64,000 nt of DNA, taken from assembly GCA_025024175.1 (NCBI GenBank), contig QCXZ01000041.1, positions 25,353,786 through 25,417,785 of the forward strand, given 5' to 3'. Positions 1 to 11,035 of the stretch are shown here, one piece after another. Under the pieces are notes generated by a model, which was given only the letters and a program-made list of their open reading frames with translations, was not told where the DNA came from and did no database searches. The position numbers were made by a program, and so were the translations under genes. The number at the start of each line of letters is the position of its first letter. Positions within the stretch are counted from its first letter, which is position 1. This DNA is from Rhyzopertha dominica (Eukaryota; Arthropoda; Insecta; Coleoptera; Bostrichidae).

Positions 1-2283
1 AAAACATTCGAAGGAACAGTGCACAATGATAGCGTGACAAACTGTCGTAGTGTGCCAAACAAACTAGCTGCATTTTTTTTGTTAATACTGGACGACTTAG
101 CTGGCAGGAGAGCACAACACCTTTCAGTACGATTTTGAACATAAGCCTTTGGGATTGTGACTAATCAAGAACATATAAGGCTATTTAAATTGTTTTATGA
201 TATAAGCTTGAGGAGAGGCTTGTCTTAATCATTTAAGGGATTTTGTATTGACCAAAACATTCTTTATTTTGAAACTTTTTTATCTAATCATTTATTACTA
301 CATAAATTCCAATAGAACGCACTAAATAATTGTTTGCCTCTGTTTGCTGCACACTGCTAGTCGCTTCGTCTTCACTTTGACTATAATGAACTCGTCTTTG
401 CGTGTTTAACTACCCGGGCATAAGTTTAGAGGTATAAGGAGAAATAAAGATTGCAAGGCTAACAAACGGCACATAATTACAATTGTTAAGGGTTCAGTTA
501 ATAAAATTTCATGTGATTTGAAAAGTATATTGCCCGCCTTATTTAGATTCACTGATTGTNACATGCCGTTTACGAGAAAAAATACCTTACGTATAAGAGG
601 ACTAACAGCTAAAATAACCACAGATACAATATAGGTAGAGAGCTTTCCACCCTGTGCATGTTATGTATATAAACTAAAATAAATAGCACTACTTGAGATT
701 TTATGGTGTTACAATTAATATAAATAAAGATTGTTCAAAGTCATCAATGTCCAAATAAACTATATGGATTTATTCAAAATTCTGTAAACTTAAATTCATT
801 AAAGATGGAAAATTAAGTACAACCTATCAGAAAGGATTATTAAGGTACAATTTTGTAGTACTCTTGCATTTCTTAAATGATATACACTCACCATCAATGA
901 AATTGCACCAAGGGGTGTTTCTGTTACACAAACCGATCCTTACAATTTCACCTTCAAATGTAATATGTTCTAATCATCAAGTCTTAGTGAACGTTAAACC
1001 TTACAACTGCTTAAATAATGTTGCTGCTTCATAAGTTTTTTTCGTAAGTAACTAATATTGTAGAAATTACATTGCCACAATACGATTCAAACGTTTGTAC
1101 ATGATATGCGTAACGTTGGAGGAAAAATACTTGAAAGAAATATATTCCTTGTGACGTGCAACTGGCACCTGAAAGCAACATTTTTTTTAAATGGCCGTCC
1201 AGAACGTTTATGCAACATTTTATACGTTATGTTAAACCGAGAACTCACGGAGACTGTCGACAGCTTCGGTAGACGATAAACAACATAACCTAGTTTTCAT
1301 GGTAAACGGCAATGTATTTGATGCGTGTTTGATGTATTCCTGGAACATTTGAGGACATTTAGTGATGTGATTTTAAAATTTGCTGCCAAAACTGGTTTAC
1401 TCATTGTAAAACACAGTTTTCGCGAGAAAAGAAATTTTCGAACTGTTGGAAATAAAAACAAAATGTCTGTAAGCCAGCACCATCTATGTTCTGATTATTA
1501 AAAGTGTCTAGACGGTTCTTTTCGGTGAAAACGCGAGTATTGTGTGAGCGCAAAGGACATGGCGGGAATTATTTAACGAGTGTTCCAAGGTTATCGGGAC
1601 GGGACCATTGACATATTATTAGATGGACACGACATCTCATTCATAAATACGGTTGGAACTGACGCCAAGACCAATGAGGGGAGCGCGGGTACGAGGGAGA
1701 GATACAGTTTTCCTCTAAGTACATTGGCGTACTGTTATAAAAGGGTCAACAGTGAGATAATTTAACTTCCAACTAAAAACAAAAGCAGATCGTACATCAA
1801 TAATATTTCGAACAATTTTTCAGTTGAAGCAAAGAAACATCTTTTTGTACAACAAACACTAATTTAATTTCCTTAGAAGCGGGAAAAAAGTTTTGGCCGA
1901 ATGAAAGCTTCAACGCAGTTCTAGCATTAGTATTCATTAATCAACACTTAACGAGAAAACATTTGACATTCTTGACGTAGAAATATAAGTAAAAAAAAAT
2001 TCAGAAACTGCGAAAATGAAATTTATTGTCAAATATAAAGAAATACATACAATCAAAATCCACATCAGGCATCACGGACATATTTACTCCGAACGCATCG
2101 GCTCTCTTGGGTAATATTCTACCTACAAATATTTATTTTTAAAAAGTCTACCAATAACAGTAATCATTTTCCATATGTATTAATCCTTCACTATCAACTT
2201 CATTACATTTTATAAAAGTATTCTCCATAAAGTAACTAATTTCTCTAAATTTATCAAACGACGCCTATGACACAAATATAAAC
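1..2283. other. AT-rich non-coding DNA
   Basis: No open frame here has a recognisable domain or a coding look. The sequence is AT-rich with short homopolymers. I see no repeat boundary, RNA gene or transposon end. One ambiguous base lies at 560. Confidence 0.5.
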
Positions 2284-2297
2284 ATAACCTAAACAAT

Positions 2298-2504
2298 AGC
2301 CGGCCTCGGTGGTCTAGTGGGCAGCGCGGACAAGCGCGACTGCCCATGTCCACAGAGGCTGCGGGTTCGAATCCCGCCTAAGGCATGGATGTTTGTGTAT
2401 GTCCCTATATACATGTATATAATGCAATTTTCAATAAAGACTAATAAAAACTAATGTGCTGGCTAATTGTCCCAAGACGACAGGGCCAAAATAATTAAAA
2501 AAAA
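2298..2504 (+). mobile_element. tRNA-derived SINE with 14-bp target duplication
   Basis: The head is tRNA-like. It has an A-box-like block (TGGTCTAGTGG) near 2310 and a canonical B box (GGTTCGAATCC) near 2363, the internal RNA polymerase III promoter of tRNA-derived SINEs. A non-tRNA body follows and ends in an A-rich tail. The insertion is bounded by a perfect 14-bp direct repeat, ATAACCTAAACAAT, at 2284-2297 and 2505-2518. That is the mark of LINE-mediated target-primed insertion, and its perfection suggests a fairly recent event. Mobilisation would need a partner LINE, which I cannot identify. Confidence 0.9.
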
Positions 2505-2518
2505 ATAACCTAAACAAT

Positions 2519-2818
2519 GCTTACCAGTGAAATGATACGGTTTTCTCCTTAGAGCTAACATTTTTGCATACTTGACACGTCCGTATCATTGCCTGGATTA
2601 ATTTTTTATACGCCTTGTCCTTACACAGCTCGCAATAAGCTCCTTTTACCCACAAATTTACACCACACTACTCAACATCATACAGAACATCTAAACACCA
2701 GTGTACAGTGGACCATCTAATGCGCGTGAAGACGCGTAATCGCACGATGCATTGAGTATTGCTCTGGTCAACTGTACGTTTCTGTTTTCCTCTAATTCCA
2801 CCTTAGAATGTGACTATT
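2519..2818. other. Non-coding DNA upstream of the LTR-element gag
   Basis: No gene is seen. If the downstream retrotransposon once had a 5' LTR and primer-binding site they should lie here, but I could not pair this stretch with any sequence after 6620, so no LTR is called. Confidence 0.35.
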
Positions 2819-3475
2819 ATGTTGGCTTCACTTGAAAATGTAAACAACCGACTCCAATCACCTCGATGGATGGGACAACTACGCAGATTGGGCTTTTGCT
2901 GTGTGTTCGAGGTAGGTTTCTCGAAGTGTATCGATGGTACCGAGGAGGACACTGTTTTAGTCAGCTAAGCCAAAACTAAGTTAATATTGACTTTTGATTC
3001 GTCGTTATATATCCACGTAAATGACAGTAAGTCAGCAAAAGAAGTGTGAGATAAGCTGAAGAAACTATATGAAAGTTCCGGTTTCGCGCGTAAAATTGGT
3101 TTGCTTCGAAAATTAATCTCATTGAGATTTGATAATTGTGAATCAATGAAACATTACTTGAACCAAGTGATTGACACGTCTTAGAAGCTCGATAGAAGTG
3201 GTTGCAAGTTGAGTCAAGAGTTAATTGGAAGCTTGATGGTTGCAGGATTAACGGACAAATTCGAACCCATGGCAATCGCTATTGAACGTTCGGGAACAGA
3301 CGTTACAGCAGATTCCATTAAATCAAGGTTATTGGACATGAACCTCGGTGGTGCTGAGAATTAATCGTCAGCTGGTGCCTTCGCTGGTAATGTTACAAAA
3401 GGGTAACAAAAACAAGAACAGAGTTACCTGTTACAAGTGTAAAAAGGTGGGTTATTTTATGAACAAAATGCCCAG
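2819..3475 (+). pseudogene. gag: gag remnant, Copia/UBN2-like, with CCHC-type zinc knuckle
   Basis: Reading from the ATG at 2819 across stops and shifts gives a typical UBN2-type gag. A W-x-x-Q block comes first, then KCIDGTE near 2920, then the SAKEV..KLKKLYE segment near 3024-3075, then GLLRKLISLR near 3100. The matrix/capsid-like helical region runs to about 3345. The zinc knuckle near 3428 begins CYKCKK, but the later Cys of the CCHC pattern is replaced or shifted, so the RNA-binding finger is damaged. At least one in-frame stop lies near 3180. In an intact element this protein packages the RNA into virus-like particles. The Copia-like character is unexpected in front of a BEL/Pao pol. 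Confidence 0.65.
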
Positions 3476-3689
3476 CAAAAAAACAAGGATGACTTTTCCA
3501 AGGCATTCAATGCAGTGTTTATCACCGTTTGGAGAAAATGGCTGTAAACTACTACACCACCCTCCATTACATAACGAAGACCTGCAGAGAGGGCATAACT
3601 CGCAAGAAGAGGTACAATACCAAGAAAAGAAGTCTGCTAGTGAATATGTGCACACAATTGAGAACCTGAATAAGAAAATCTTTCTGAGG

Positions 3690-4241
3690 ATGGTACCAGT
3701 TAAAGTATATGGCCCAAAGGGTGTTCTGAAGATTCTTGCACTTTGCGATTAAGCATCCATAGTAACACTGATAGAATCAGATGTGATCTCTAATCTTGGA
3801 TTATCTCGAAAACAACAAAAGCTGCGTCTTCAATGGACAAACAAGATTATTTCAACATATGAAGATTCAGAGAGGATCAATCGTGAAATATCATCTATAT
3901 ATACGACAAAAACTGCAGCAAAAAGTTATAATATAAAGAATGTAAGGTCTGTCAAAAATTTGGCATTACCCACCCAAATAATCAAAAGGAGTCATAGGAA
4001 TGATGTACCACATCTGAAGAACTTGAATGTTGAAGATATAATAGAAAAACAGGTTATTCTGATAGGGCAAGACAATATTGACTTAATTATTTGCAGGCAA
4101 GTGCGTACAGGCCTATTGCATCTTCCAGTCGCAACTAAATGTAAACTAGGATGGTCGATTCATGGTCCTAATAGTCTGCTTATGTGTGATAAGTCTGAAA
4201 AAAGTAATGACGAAAATATGCTACTACTATTACTCTACTGA
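3690..4241 (+). pseudogene. BEL/Pao aspartic protease remnant
   Basis: The stretch starting VKVYGPKG near 3701 resembles the BEL/Pao (Peptidase_A17/DUF1758-type) protease core: a hydrophobic strand, an Asp-containing active site (ALCD near 3740) followed by a stop where a Gly/Ser would be expected, a TLIESD segment, and then the conserved IGQDN block near 4057 and the LGWSIHGP block near 4149. In the family this protease matures the polyprotein. One nonsense codon directly after the active-site Asp and a frameshift near 4170-4240 break it. Confidence 0.75.
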
Positions 4242-4499
4242 GAAATTTGGTGTATCACCATTTTCTAAGATAATGGGCAAAGAACATGGAAGAGCAATGG
4301 AAATAATGCAAATTACATGTATCAGGCAAGAAATGAGGTATGAAATTGGTCTGCTTTGGAAAGATTATACAAAGTTGCCAGAAAGTAGAGCAGTTGCATT
4401 GCAGAGGCTAAAGTGCATAGGAAGAAAATGCCAGAAATGTGAAATGTTTGCTAAAAATTACGGCGAGAAATTGAAATACTAAGAAGAAAAGAACTACAT

Positions 4500-5030
4500 A
4501 AGAAAACTTAGCCAGGAATAAGCAGAAATTGAAGACACATGTTTGGTATTTACCCTATTTTGCAGTGGAAAGTCCCAAAAAACCTGGAAAGATTCGCCTA
4601 GTTTTCGATGCTGCTGCAAAATTACACGGAGTTAGCTTAAACAATCGTCTTCTGGCTGGACCAGATTTGCTACAACCTCTAGTTGAAGTACTAATGAATT
4701 TCAGACTGGGAAGAGTTGCATTTTGTGAAGATGTAAAAGAAATGTACCATTAAGTACTTATTCGGCCAGAAGACCGTAACAAACAAAGGTCCTTGTGGAG
4801 AAATTTAGAATATGAAAGGAAACCTGACCTATATGTGATGAATGTTATGACCTTTGGGGCTAACTGTTCTCCAGTTTGTGCTCAGTATATTAAGAATAGA
4901 AATGCTGAAGAAAATGATAAGAACAAGGATACCTTAACAGCGGTAACAAAGAAGTTTTATGTGGACGACTGCCTAGACTCGAAAGATACAGAAGAAGAGG
5001 CTTTAAAAACTTTACTGTCAGTATAAGTGT
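4500..5030 (+). pseudogene. BEL/Pao reverse transcriptase remnant
   Basis: Motifs in order are HxVWYLPYFAVESP-like near 4535, then GKIRLVFDAAA near 4584 (RT motif with the conserved R-V-F-D-A-A), then LLAGPDLLQPL near 4656 and the catalytic-domain segment ending in EDVKEMYH near 4730, typical of BEL/Pao. A stop follows immediately. The palm continues in another frame with MTFGANCSPVCA near 4848 (the F-G-x-x-x-S-P block) and KFYVDDCLDS near 4950, the Y-V-D-D catalytic motif. YVDD is intact, but the domain is split by a stop at about 4753 and by a frame change, so no active enzyme can be made. Confidence 0.9.
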
Positions 5031-5149
5031 TCTTTACTGAACTGAACACTAGGTAGCTACGAACTAGTAAACTGGATAACTAATTCATCTTACATCAAGA
5101 ACAGGATACCTCAAGATATTTTGGCTGCAACAAAAACATTAACGATTGA

Positions 5150-5896
5150 GACTCTCATAGAATACTGGGTTTGTGATGGCGTTCTAAGGAAGATGTATTT
5201 ACCTTTACAATTGAAGGATTAGATAAAATTGAAGAAGTTAAACCGACCAAGAGAAAGGTTTTAAAGCACTTAATGGCAGTATTTGATGCTCTTGAACTGT
5301 TAGCATGTTTCACGGCAAACGCAAAAAATTGTAATGCTAGATATTTGGAGGACAAAAATTGATTGTGATGAAGAACTACCTGAACATTTGAGAAAAGTAT
5401 TAGAGCGTTAGCTGGAAGGACTTTAAGATATAATGACACTGAAAATACAATGTTATAGTTACAAAGTACCAGAAGCTGATGAGATACAGATTCACATATT
5501 TTGTGAGAAAGTGTTCGCAGCAGCATTGATGTTGCTCTCATAATTGCGAAAACACGTGTTGCACCTTGGAAACCATTGTCAATCCATCGACTTGAACTTC
5601 AAGCTGCGGTTCTGGCAAGCAGATTACTAAAAACGATAAAATATATGTTGGAAATTAAAATTGACAAGATATTCATGTGGAGTGACTCAAGATGTGTTCT
5701 TCAATGGATAAGAGGAGATGGTCGACAGTACAAACCATTTGTTATTCAACGGATTGGAGAAATCCAAGATATTACTGATGTCGATGATTGGTATTGGATT
5801 CCAACAAAAATGAATGTAGCCGATGAAACAACTAGAACTAAATGGATTGGTGAAGAAGTAATTTCGAAAAATAAGAAATTAGGAAAGAGCATTTAA
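5150..5896 (+). pseudogene. BEL/Pao connection and RNase H remnant
   Basis: After a badly decayed connection region (5035-5540, many stops), the frame from about 5540 shows KTRVAPWKPLSIHRLELQ, the hallmark junction of BEL/Pao RNase H. It is followed by MWSDSRCVLQWI near 5676 (catalytic Asp in S-D-S) and the NVADETTR block near 5813. The domain degrades the RNA strand of the RNA/DNA hybrid in an active element. The RNase H part is the best preserved section of the whole copy. A stop at 5894 closes it. Confidence 0.85.
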
Positions 5897-6109
5897 TGGT
5901 GAATGTCCATGAATTACGTACAACAGATAATGTGAATGAATCATTACCAGATATTGAAGATTCTTTAAAAAGATAAGACTTTTGAGGCGTATTGCCTATG
6001 TACTGAAATGGATGATACTGCAAGAAACAAGAACAAAACATGATATTGTGTCATCAGAAATAATTTCGCAAGAACTAGAAATGGCTGATAAATATACGAG
6101 TTAGATTTT

Positions 6110-6620
6110 CTCAAAGTGAGTTTCGCCGAAGAAATTAGAGACTTAAAAAATGGGAAACCTGTTAGCAAAAAATCCCGATTGTGTAACTTAAATGTTACAC
6201 TTGAAGAAGGAATCCTTATTTTGGTAAGCAGAATAAATCTATCACCTTGTTTGAGTGAAACTACGAAGAAGCCTTACATCTTGGGCCCAAAACACAAGTA
6301 TACGAAGTTAATTATACAACACGTTCATGAAGAATTTTTGTACAGAGGCCAAGAACTGGTACTTAACGAAATTCGGCAAAAATACTGGTTGGAGTTGCAG
6401 TGAAATCTTTTTTTGGAAATTGCAAGACCTGTAAGAACGAAAAGTCGAGACCTAAGATACCAATAATGAGACAGATACCAAAGACTTTCGCTCGAGTTAC
6501 GACCATTTGTGAATGTGGTACTAGACTTCTTCGGACCATTAAGCCTTTGGTATACAGGCAAAATCAGTTCCATGCCATGCTGTCGGTACCAGAAGCGTCA
6601 ACTGTCACAACAGGACGAAA
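6110..6620 (+). pseudogene. Integrase N-terminal zinc-binding remnant
   Basis: The region around 6300-6420 contains an HVHEEFLYRGQ block and, after a shift, a CKTCKNEKSRP block near 6421. Together these form the H-H-C-C zinc-binding motif (integrase H2C2) of retroviral and BEL/Pao integrases. The catalytic D-D-E core (rve) that should follow is missing. Sequence identity is lost at about 6580-6620, where a fragment of the hammerhead repeat family begins, so the element is truncated at its 3' end. Confidence 0.75.
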
Positions 6621-6790
6621 CTAGTCGTACGGTGCTTGCTTACAGAGTAGCTAGCTCCTTTGGTGCCATCGATAGGAACTTGCACTAGGCCAGTATCTAA
6701 TACAATTATTATAGGTCGCTTAGCTCGCAGGTTCCGCTTAGATAGCACTGAGGGCATCCGCCTTGGTATTCCCATAAACGNGATAATGTA
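6585..6790 (+). repeat. Fragment of hammerhead-bearing repeat family, degenerate ribozyme
   Basis: A block containing GGACGAAACTAGTCGTAC near 6611 matches the 3' half of the hammerhead units at 10.87 and 34.6 kb, and the sequence to about 6780 shares their TAGATAGCACTGAGGGCAT-type segment. The 5' core that should read CUGANGA is replaced (CAGAAGC here), so self-cleavage is not expected. The fragment truncates the BEL/Pao copy at its 3' side. Confidence 0.55.
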
Positions 6791-6799
6791 TTATATATA

Positions 6800-9102
6800 T
6801 GGCTAGCAACTAGATTATCATCATCTAAGATCAGAACCGTGTGCGTACCGTATCCGTACGTGACGCCAGAACCTGTTTTAGCGGCGTGGCTTCAATTAAA
6901 ATTTCAAACTAATATCTTGAGAACTGCTTTAATTTTTTCATCCGACTTATACCCCCAAATTTAACCCTCTTACGAGCTAGCATGTTTTTGAAAATTGTGC
7001 AACTTCTCCATTGGTTACATAATATAAGCGCCGTAGCAGATTTTTATGTCAATATTTGTCTTGAGGAGTAATGCTCTCAGAATTACACCCTCCGCTATCA
7101 ACTAAGTACCGTAGCTTAAATTTTCGGAAGGGAATGAGGTGACTTGTAAAATATTTTATTTCTGACTTCGTATTCGCTATATAGTGACAAACTTGTTTTG
7201 CATGCAGTTTCATATACGGCATTCAAGTTCCATCATAGATTGGATCCTAAAACGTGAGACTGGAAAGGTGGCCACCGTTGTTAAGGCACCCTCTTGCATC
7301 AAGAGGGATTTGTCCTTAAGCCTCCCCACTTGTCTCACGCACGACAGACAGAGGAAGCACGCAAACTACAAATAGGTGTTCTCTCGATAACGTTTGCGAA
7401 TAGACGAAAGCAAACGAGAAATATAAGCGCCTTTGGTTTTGTATAACTCATAGTGGTGGATATAATAGATATTTAAGTACTGCAAGATTACCTTCCTTTC
7501 CATACACTTATTGTAAATGTACTTAGTTATATGATTAGGCACTTTATAAGTTTGTAGACATTTTAACAAGAACCCTACTATCATATACATTTAACGAGGT
7601 AATTGTGTTATTCTGCCCTGCGATACCCTTTGTATACTCCTCTGGTAGAAACAATGGGATAAGCGAGCCTCTCGTGCAATTGTTGCTTCTGACAGGTGAA
7701 TTGTAGTTAAGAATCGCAGAAGAGTTGTGGGCCATGTCGACAACACAAAAAGCTTTTGATTACAACAGAGGTTTTGTGCGAGTTGCCCTTTTGTACCGGA
7801 TGGAAATAATCACTGTGAAAGTAATACGTTCAGTTGCGGAGTATAAAAAAGCGGATAAAAGGGACAAATCTTTTTAATTCTGTTCGTTGTATATGAAAAT
7901 ATAGCTGTATTATCAACTCAACTCGTTTTACCTATAGTCGAAGTCATTCTATCAAAAAAGCACAAGTTTGGTGTTTCGCGTCTTCTTGTCGATCATACGA
8001 AGACTTTTACTAAAATAGTAAAGGCGTGTGGGGTCAGGTTGGTTATATGAGATACGCGACAAGTGAAATATTTTGCATACAACATAGTTAACAAAGACAA
8101 CATTGAATGCTAGTGCTACACATTTCTTACCATACTAATTTTCGTCAACCGTTAAGTTATTTTCTCTCGCACATTGACACTGACATTGACATTTGACTTT
8201 AATAATTCGCTGTCCTTTGCCTATTACTCAATTCAATGTGGTTTTTAGCTTTTGAAATTTTTACAGCACTTCCAGTCTGGAAACTGCATGGTGGTCCTTT
8301 ACAGCCTATTATGCCGTACAAACTATAACTATTCAATGCGAGGGAGACTAACTAATTTTTTACAGAGGAAACACTTGAAATTTCTAAACAAGCTGGGCGA
8401 AATATAGAATAACCAACCAACATGGATAAATGAAGTTATGAAGTTGGAAATTCATTATACTACATATATTGTAACAGTAATCAATATAATGTTGCACAGT
8501 TTACCGTAGATAATAATAATCACAAAATATAAATTACAAGCATACCAGTAACCCTGCAATCTTGAATAATAAAATAAAGATGAAGAAGGTGGTTGATGTT
8601 AGTGATGGCAGTTTGAACAGACTTCAGTGTTATATTGGCTTTCAATATTAAAATGATAGCAGACGTGCATTACAGAAAAGACAGCATTCCTAGTAAGCGA
8701 TGTCAGTCTGACGGAAATTAGCTATTCCAGAAATACTGTTTTTCTTAATCAAACGTGGTAACACAAGAAGGCAGTGTTGAATAATCATGGCAATATGATT
8801 TGATGGTAAACCTTACATGGCCCCCTATGCTGGTACCAAGAATAATTTTATTGAAAACGCAAATTTGAACAGCGATATGTTCGTTATATAAATATCTGCA
8901 AGATTAACACCCAATTTACCTAAACCTTTATTAATTATAATCGACACTGATCCGTTCCATTCAACACTATCTAGTTGAAAACCAGCCCTGCAATTCTTGA
9001 ATAAAATCTTTCATTTCCTTCGACACACTGAAAACCTTATAGGGAATGGTATAAAAGGAAATATAAAAAGAATACATTGAACCTCTAATATATTATATTA
9101 TA
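6800..9102. other. Non-coding DNA with one short perfect hairpin
   Basis: No gene is supported. A short near-perfect palindrome lies near 7286-7320, with CCCTCTTG and CAAGAGGG arms around a 3-nt loop and imperfect extension outward. The rest is AT-rich unique-looking sequence. Confidence 0.4.
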
Positions 9103-9937
9103 TACAGGGTGATTCAGGAGGAAGTGAAAATATTGTCTTTCTGCTTGCACAAAAAAAGCTATTCTTCTTGTATGTCAATAAGATTAACCGTTTTTTGAGA
9201 TAAACATTTTATTCAAACATGCTTAAAAAGAAATGGGATATTCGAATCACAACAGCAAGGCTAAGACAAATGAAACAAACAAGTAGAATTTATTAAGATT
9301 CCAGTTTTTAGTCAATAATGCCTAGTGTGCTTACACACGCTAAATATGCCAATATCGTATTTGTGTATGGTTTTTGCCAACAGATTGCATCAGCTGCTTC
9401 TAAATAATATGGATAGCGTTTTTCGGGCCGTGCTATACACAAATACCATATCGGCATATTCAGCGTGTGTAAACAGACTAGGCTTGATTGACTGTAAACT
9501 GGAATCTGAATAAATGTTATTTAATTGTAACAGTAATATTGTTTGTTTCATTTGTCATGAGTAACTTTTTTTGTGCAATAAGAATGATAGATTACAAAAA
9601 TTAGGTCAGAACCGTGAAACCGCAGTAAGGGATGAAAACTTATTGAGAAGAAAATGGTAAATACCCTTAGGTTTTCTATCCCTCACTGAATGTAAGAAAA
9701 CTATAATGTGTCTGAAATAAGGCCCTTCTATAGCTAAGATGATTTCCGGAATGTCAAATTTTAATACTCCTAGCTTACTTAATTTTTCAGAAAAAGTGAT
9801 TGTTTAATTACAACTTCTAAGGGTTGCATCTCAGAAACTGAGCGCTTTAGGGTATAAGTCGACATGAGTTTTTTTTTGTTCAGAATTGTGACTACCATTT
9901 TCCAAAATATTGTCACTACCTCCTGAAACACCCTGTA
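9103..9937. mobile_element. Non-autonomous DNA transposon (MITE) with CAGGGTG-type ends
   Basis: Terminal inverted repeats are ACAGGGTGATTCAGGAGG at 9104 and its near complement CCTCCTGAAACACCCTGT ending at 9936, flanked on both sides by TATA, consistent with TA-targeting (Tc1/mariner-like) insertion. No transposase is encoded. The interior holds a second, nested inverted repeat: the block around 9336-9372 (CACGCTAAATATGCCAATAT) is mirrored around 9434-9472. Copy number cannot be judged from one window. Confidence 0.75.
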
Positions 9938-10844
9938 TATATTAATGTATTCTTTGGATTCTAGTGGTGAAGAAAGTGATTACTTACTTGATTATGAAGA
10001 TAAATTAGATTAATTATTATTAAGCAACATTATTTCTCTGTTATTTTTAGGTATAATTTTCCAAAATAATCTTTTCTGAAACCTTCTTGTCAATTTTGTA
10101 ATGCTTGAGGTTTGTCTTCTAGCTCTCTGAATTCTGAAAAAATATGTTTTGTTGTATTACACGTACGATGTAGTGTTACAGTTTGGAATAAATTGTTTCC
10201 AAATTGTTTTGTTTACAGATTTTATATTTTCAATTTATTTTTGCCATGCCCATCAAGGCACATATTATTAACTTGCATTAATTTAATTTGTTTAATTTAA
10301 TATACGTGGCTTCTGTTTAACGTGCAACGTATCTTTTAAAATTACTTTTCTTTTTTTTCTTTTTCAGACCGGTTTACAAGAAAAATTCAAATTGGACAAT
10401 TTTTTTTACCGTGGTAGAAGCTTAGGTAACGTTATAGAACATCTTACGGTAATTTAAAATTTAATAGGGTCCCAGTGATAAGCTGTGCATATTTATGTGC
10501 ACAGTTTCTTTATATACTTTTCCCCGTTAGACTAATTATGGAGATTCGCAGTTCTGTGATAAACCCATCTGTGCGTATTGATTACTGTATCAACATCTTT
10601 AGATATTAGATTTATCCGTCTTATTATATTTGTACATGTTTTCCTTATACGCAATAAGCACTTAAAAAATAATCATCGAATCTGTTGTAGTCTACTGAAC
10701 AAAATACCAACAATAACGTCAACAATTCAATTTCAGGGTTATATATGAGAGTATCAGTAAAACAATTCCGCTATGTAAAATGCTTTTCCATTCGGGTGCG
10801 CTATGTTATACATTACTGGAAATTTTGTACTTGAAAATAAAATC
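9938..10844. other. AT-rich non-coding DNA
   Basis: I see no gene, RNA or transposon end here. The sequence consists of AT-rich tracts only. Confidence 0.4.
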
Positions 10845-11035
10845 ATCTGCCCTGGTCAGTCCACTTTCACCCTACGACTAGTTTCGCCCTGTTAGGGCTC
10901 TTCAGGCAGGGGTAGAGAGTAGACCGATCAGGGCAGAACGTCGCCTATAACCGCGGCGGGCGGACTGATGCAAGTAGGAATTAGATGGCACTGAGGGCTT
11001 GAGCCTTCGTATTCCCACTTGCAATTTGATATTTG
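10845..11035 (-). repeat. Single hammerhead retrozyme-like unit
   Basis: This unit has the same modules in the same order as the tandem pair at 34.3-34.7 kb: a TCATCTGCYYTGGTCA-type start, the hammerhead on the minus strand, a CCGCGGCGGGCGGACT block near 10951, and an AGATGGCACTGAGGGC block near 10983. There is no open reading frame. It is present here as a single unit. Confidence 0.7.
10869..10913 (-). ncRNA. Type I hammerhead ribozyme, apparently intact
   Basis: Read on the minus strand, the core CUGAAGA (consensus CUGANGA) lies at 10905-10899. A 4-bp stem II follows (GCCC/GGGC, 5-nt loop), then GAAAC, a 2-bp stem III closed by a UA loop, and GUC, with the predicted cleavage between 10876 and 10875. 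Stem I pairs CCCUGC upstream with GUAGGG downstream (6 bp including one G-U). All invariant core positions are present. The very short stem III is the form known from Penelope-like elements and animal retrozymes. Activity is inferred from sequence only. Confidence 0.85.

Larger units (their letters stand above)
2819..6620 (+). mobile_element. Decayed BEL/Pao-type LTR retrotransposon with Copia-like gag
   Basis: The retroviral-type order gag, zinc knuckle, protease, reverse transcriptase, RNase H, integrase zinc-binding domain can be followed on the plus strand across several frames. Stops and frameshifts interrupt every domain, so the copy is dead. Pol is of BEL/Pao type by its protease, RT and RNase H motifs. 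The gag at the 5' end instead resembles the UBN2/Copia gag family. No LTR pair or primer-binding site was found, so the ends given are only the limits of recognisable coding sequence. Confidence 0.8.

Noticed and set aside
5155..5541. A 128-codon minus-strand frame
   Set aside because: Antisense to the decayed BEL/Pao connection region. The plus strand explains the sequence.
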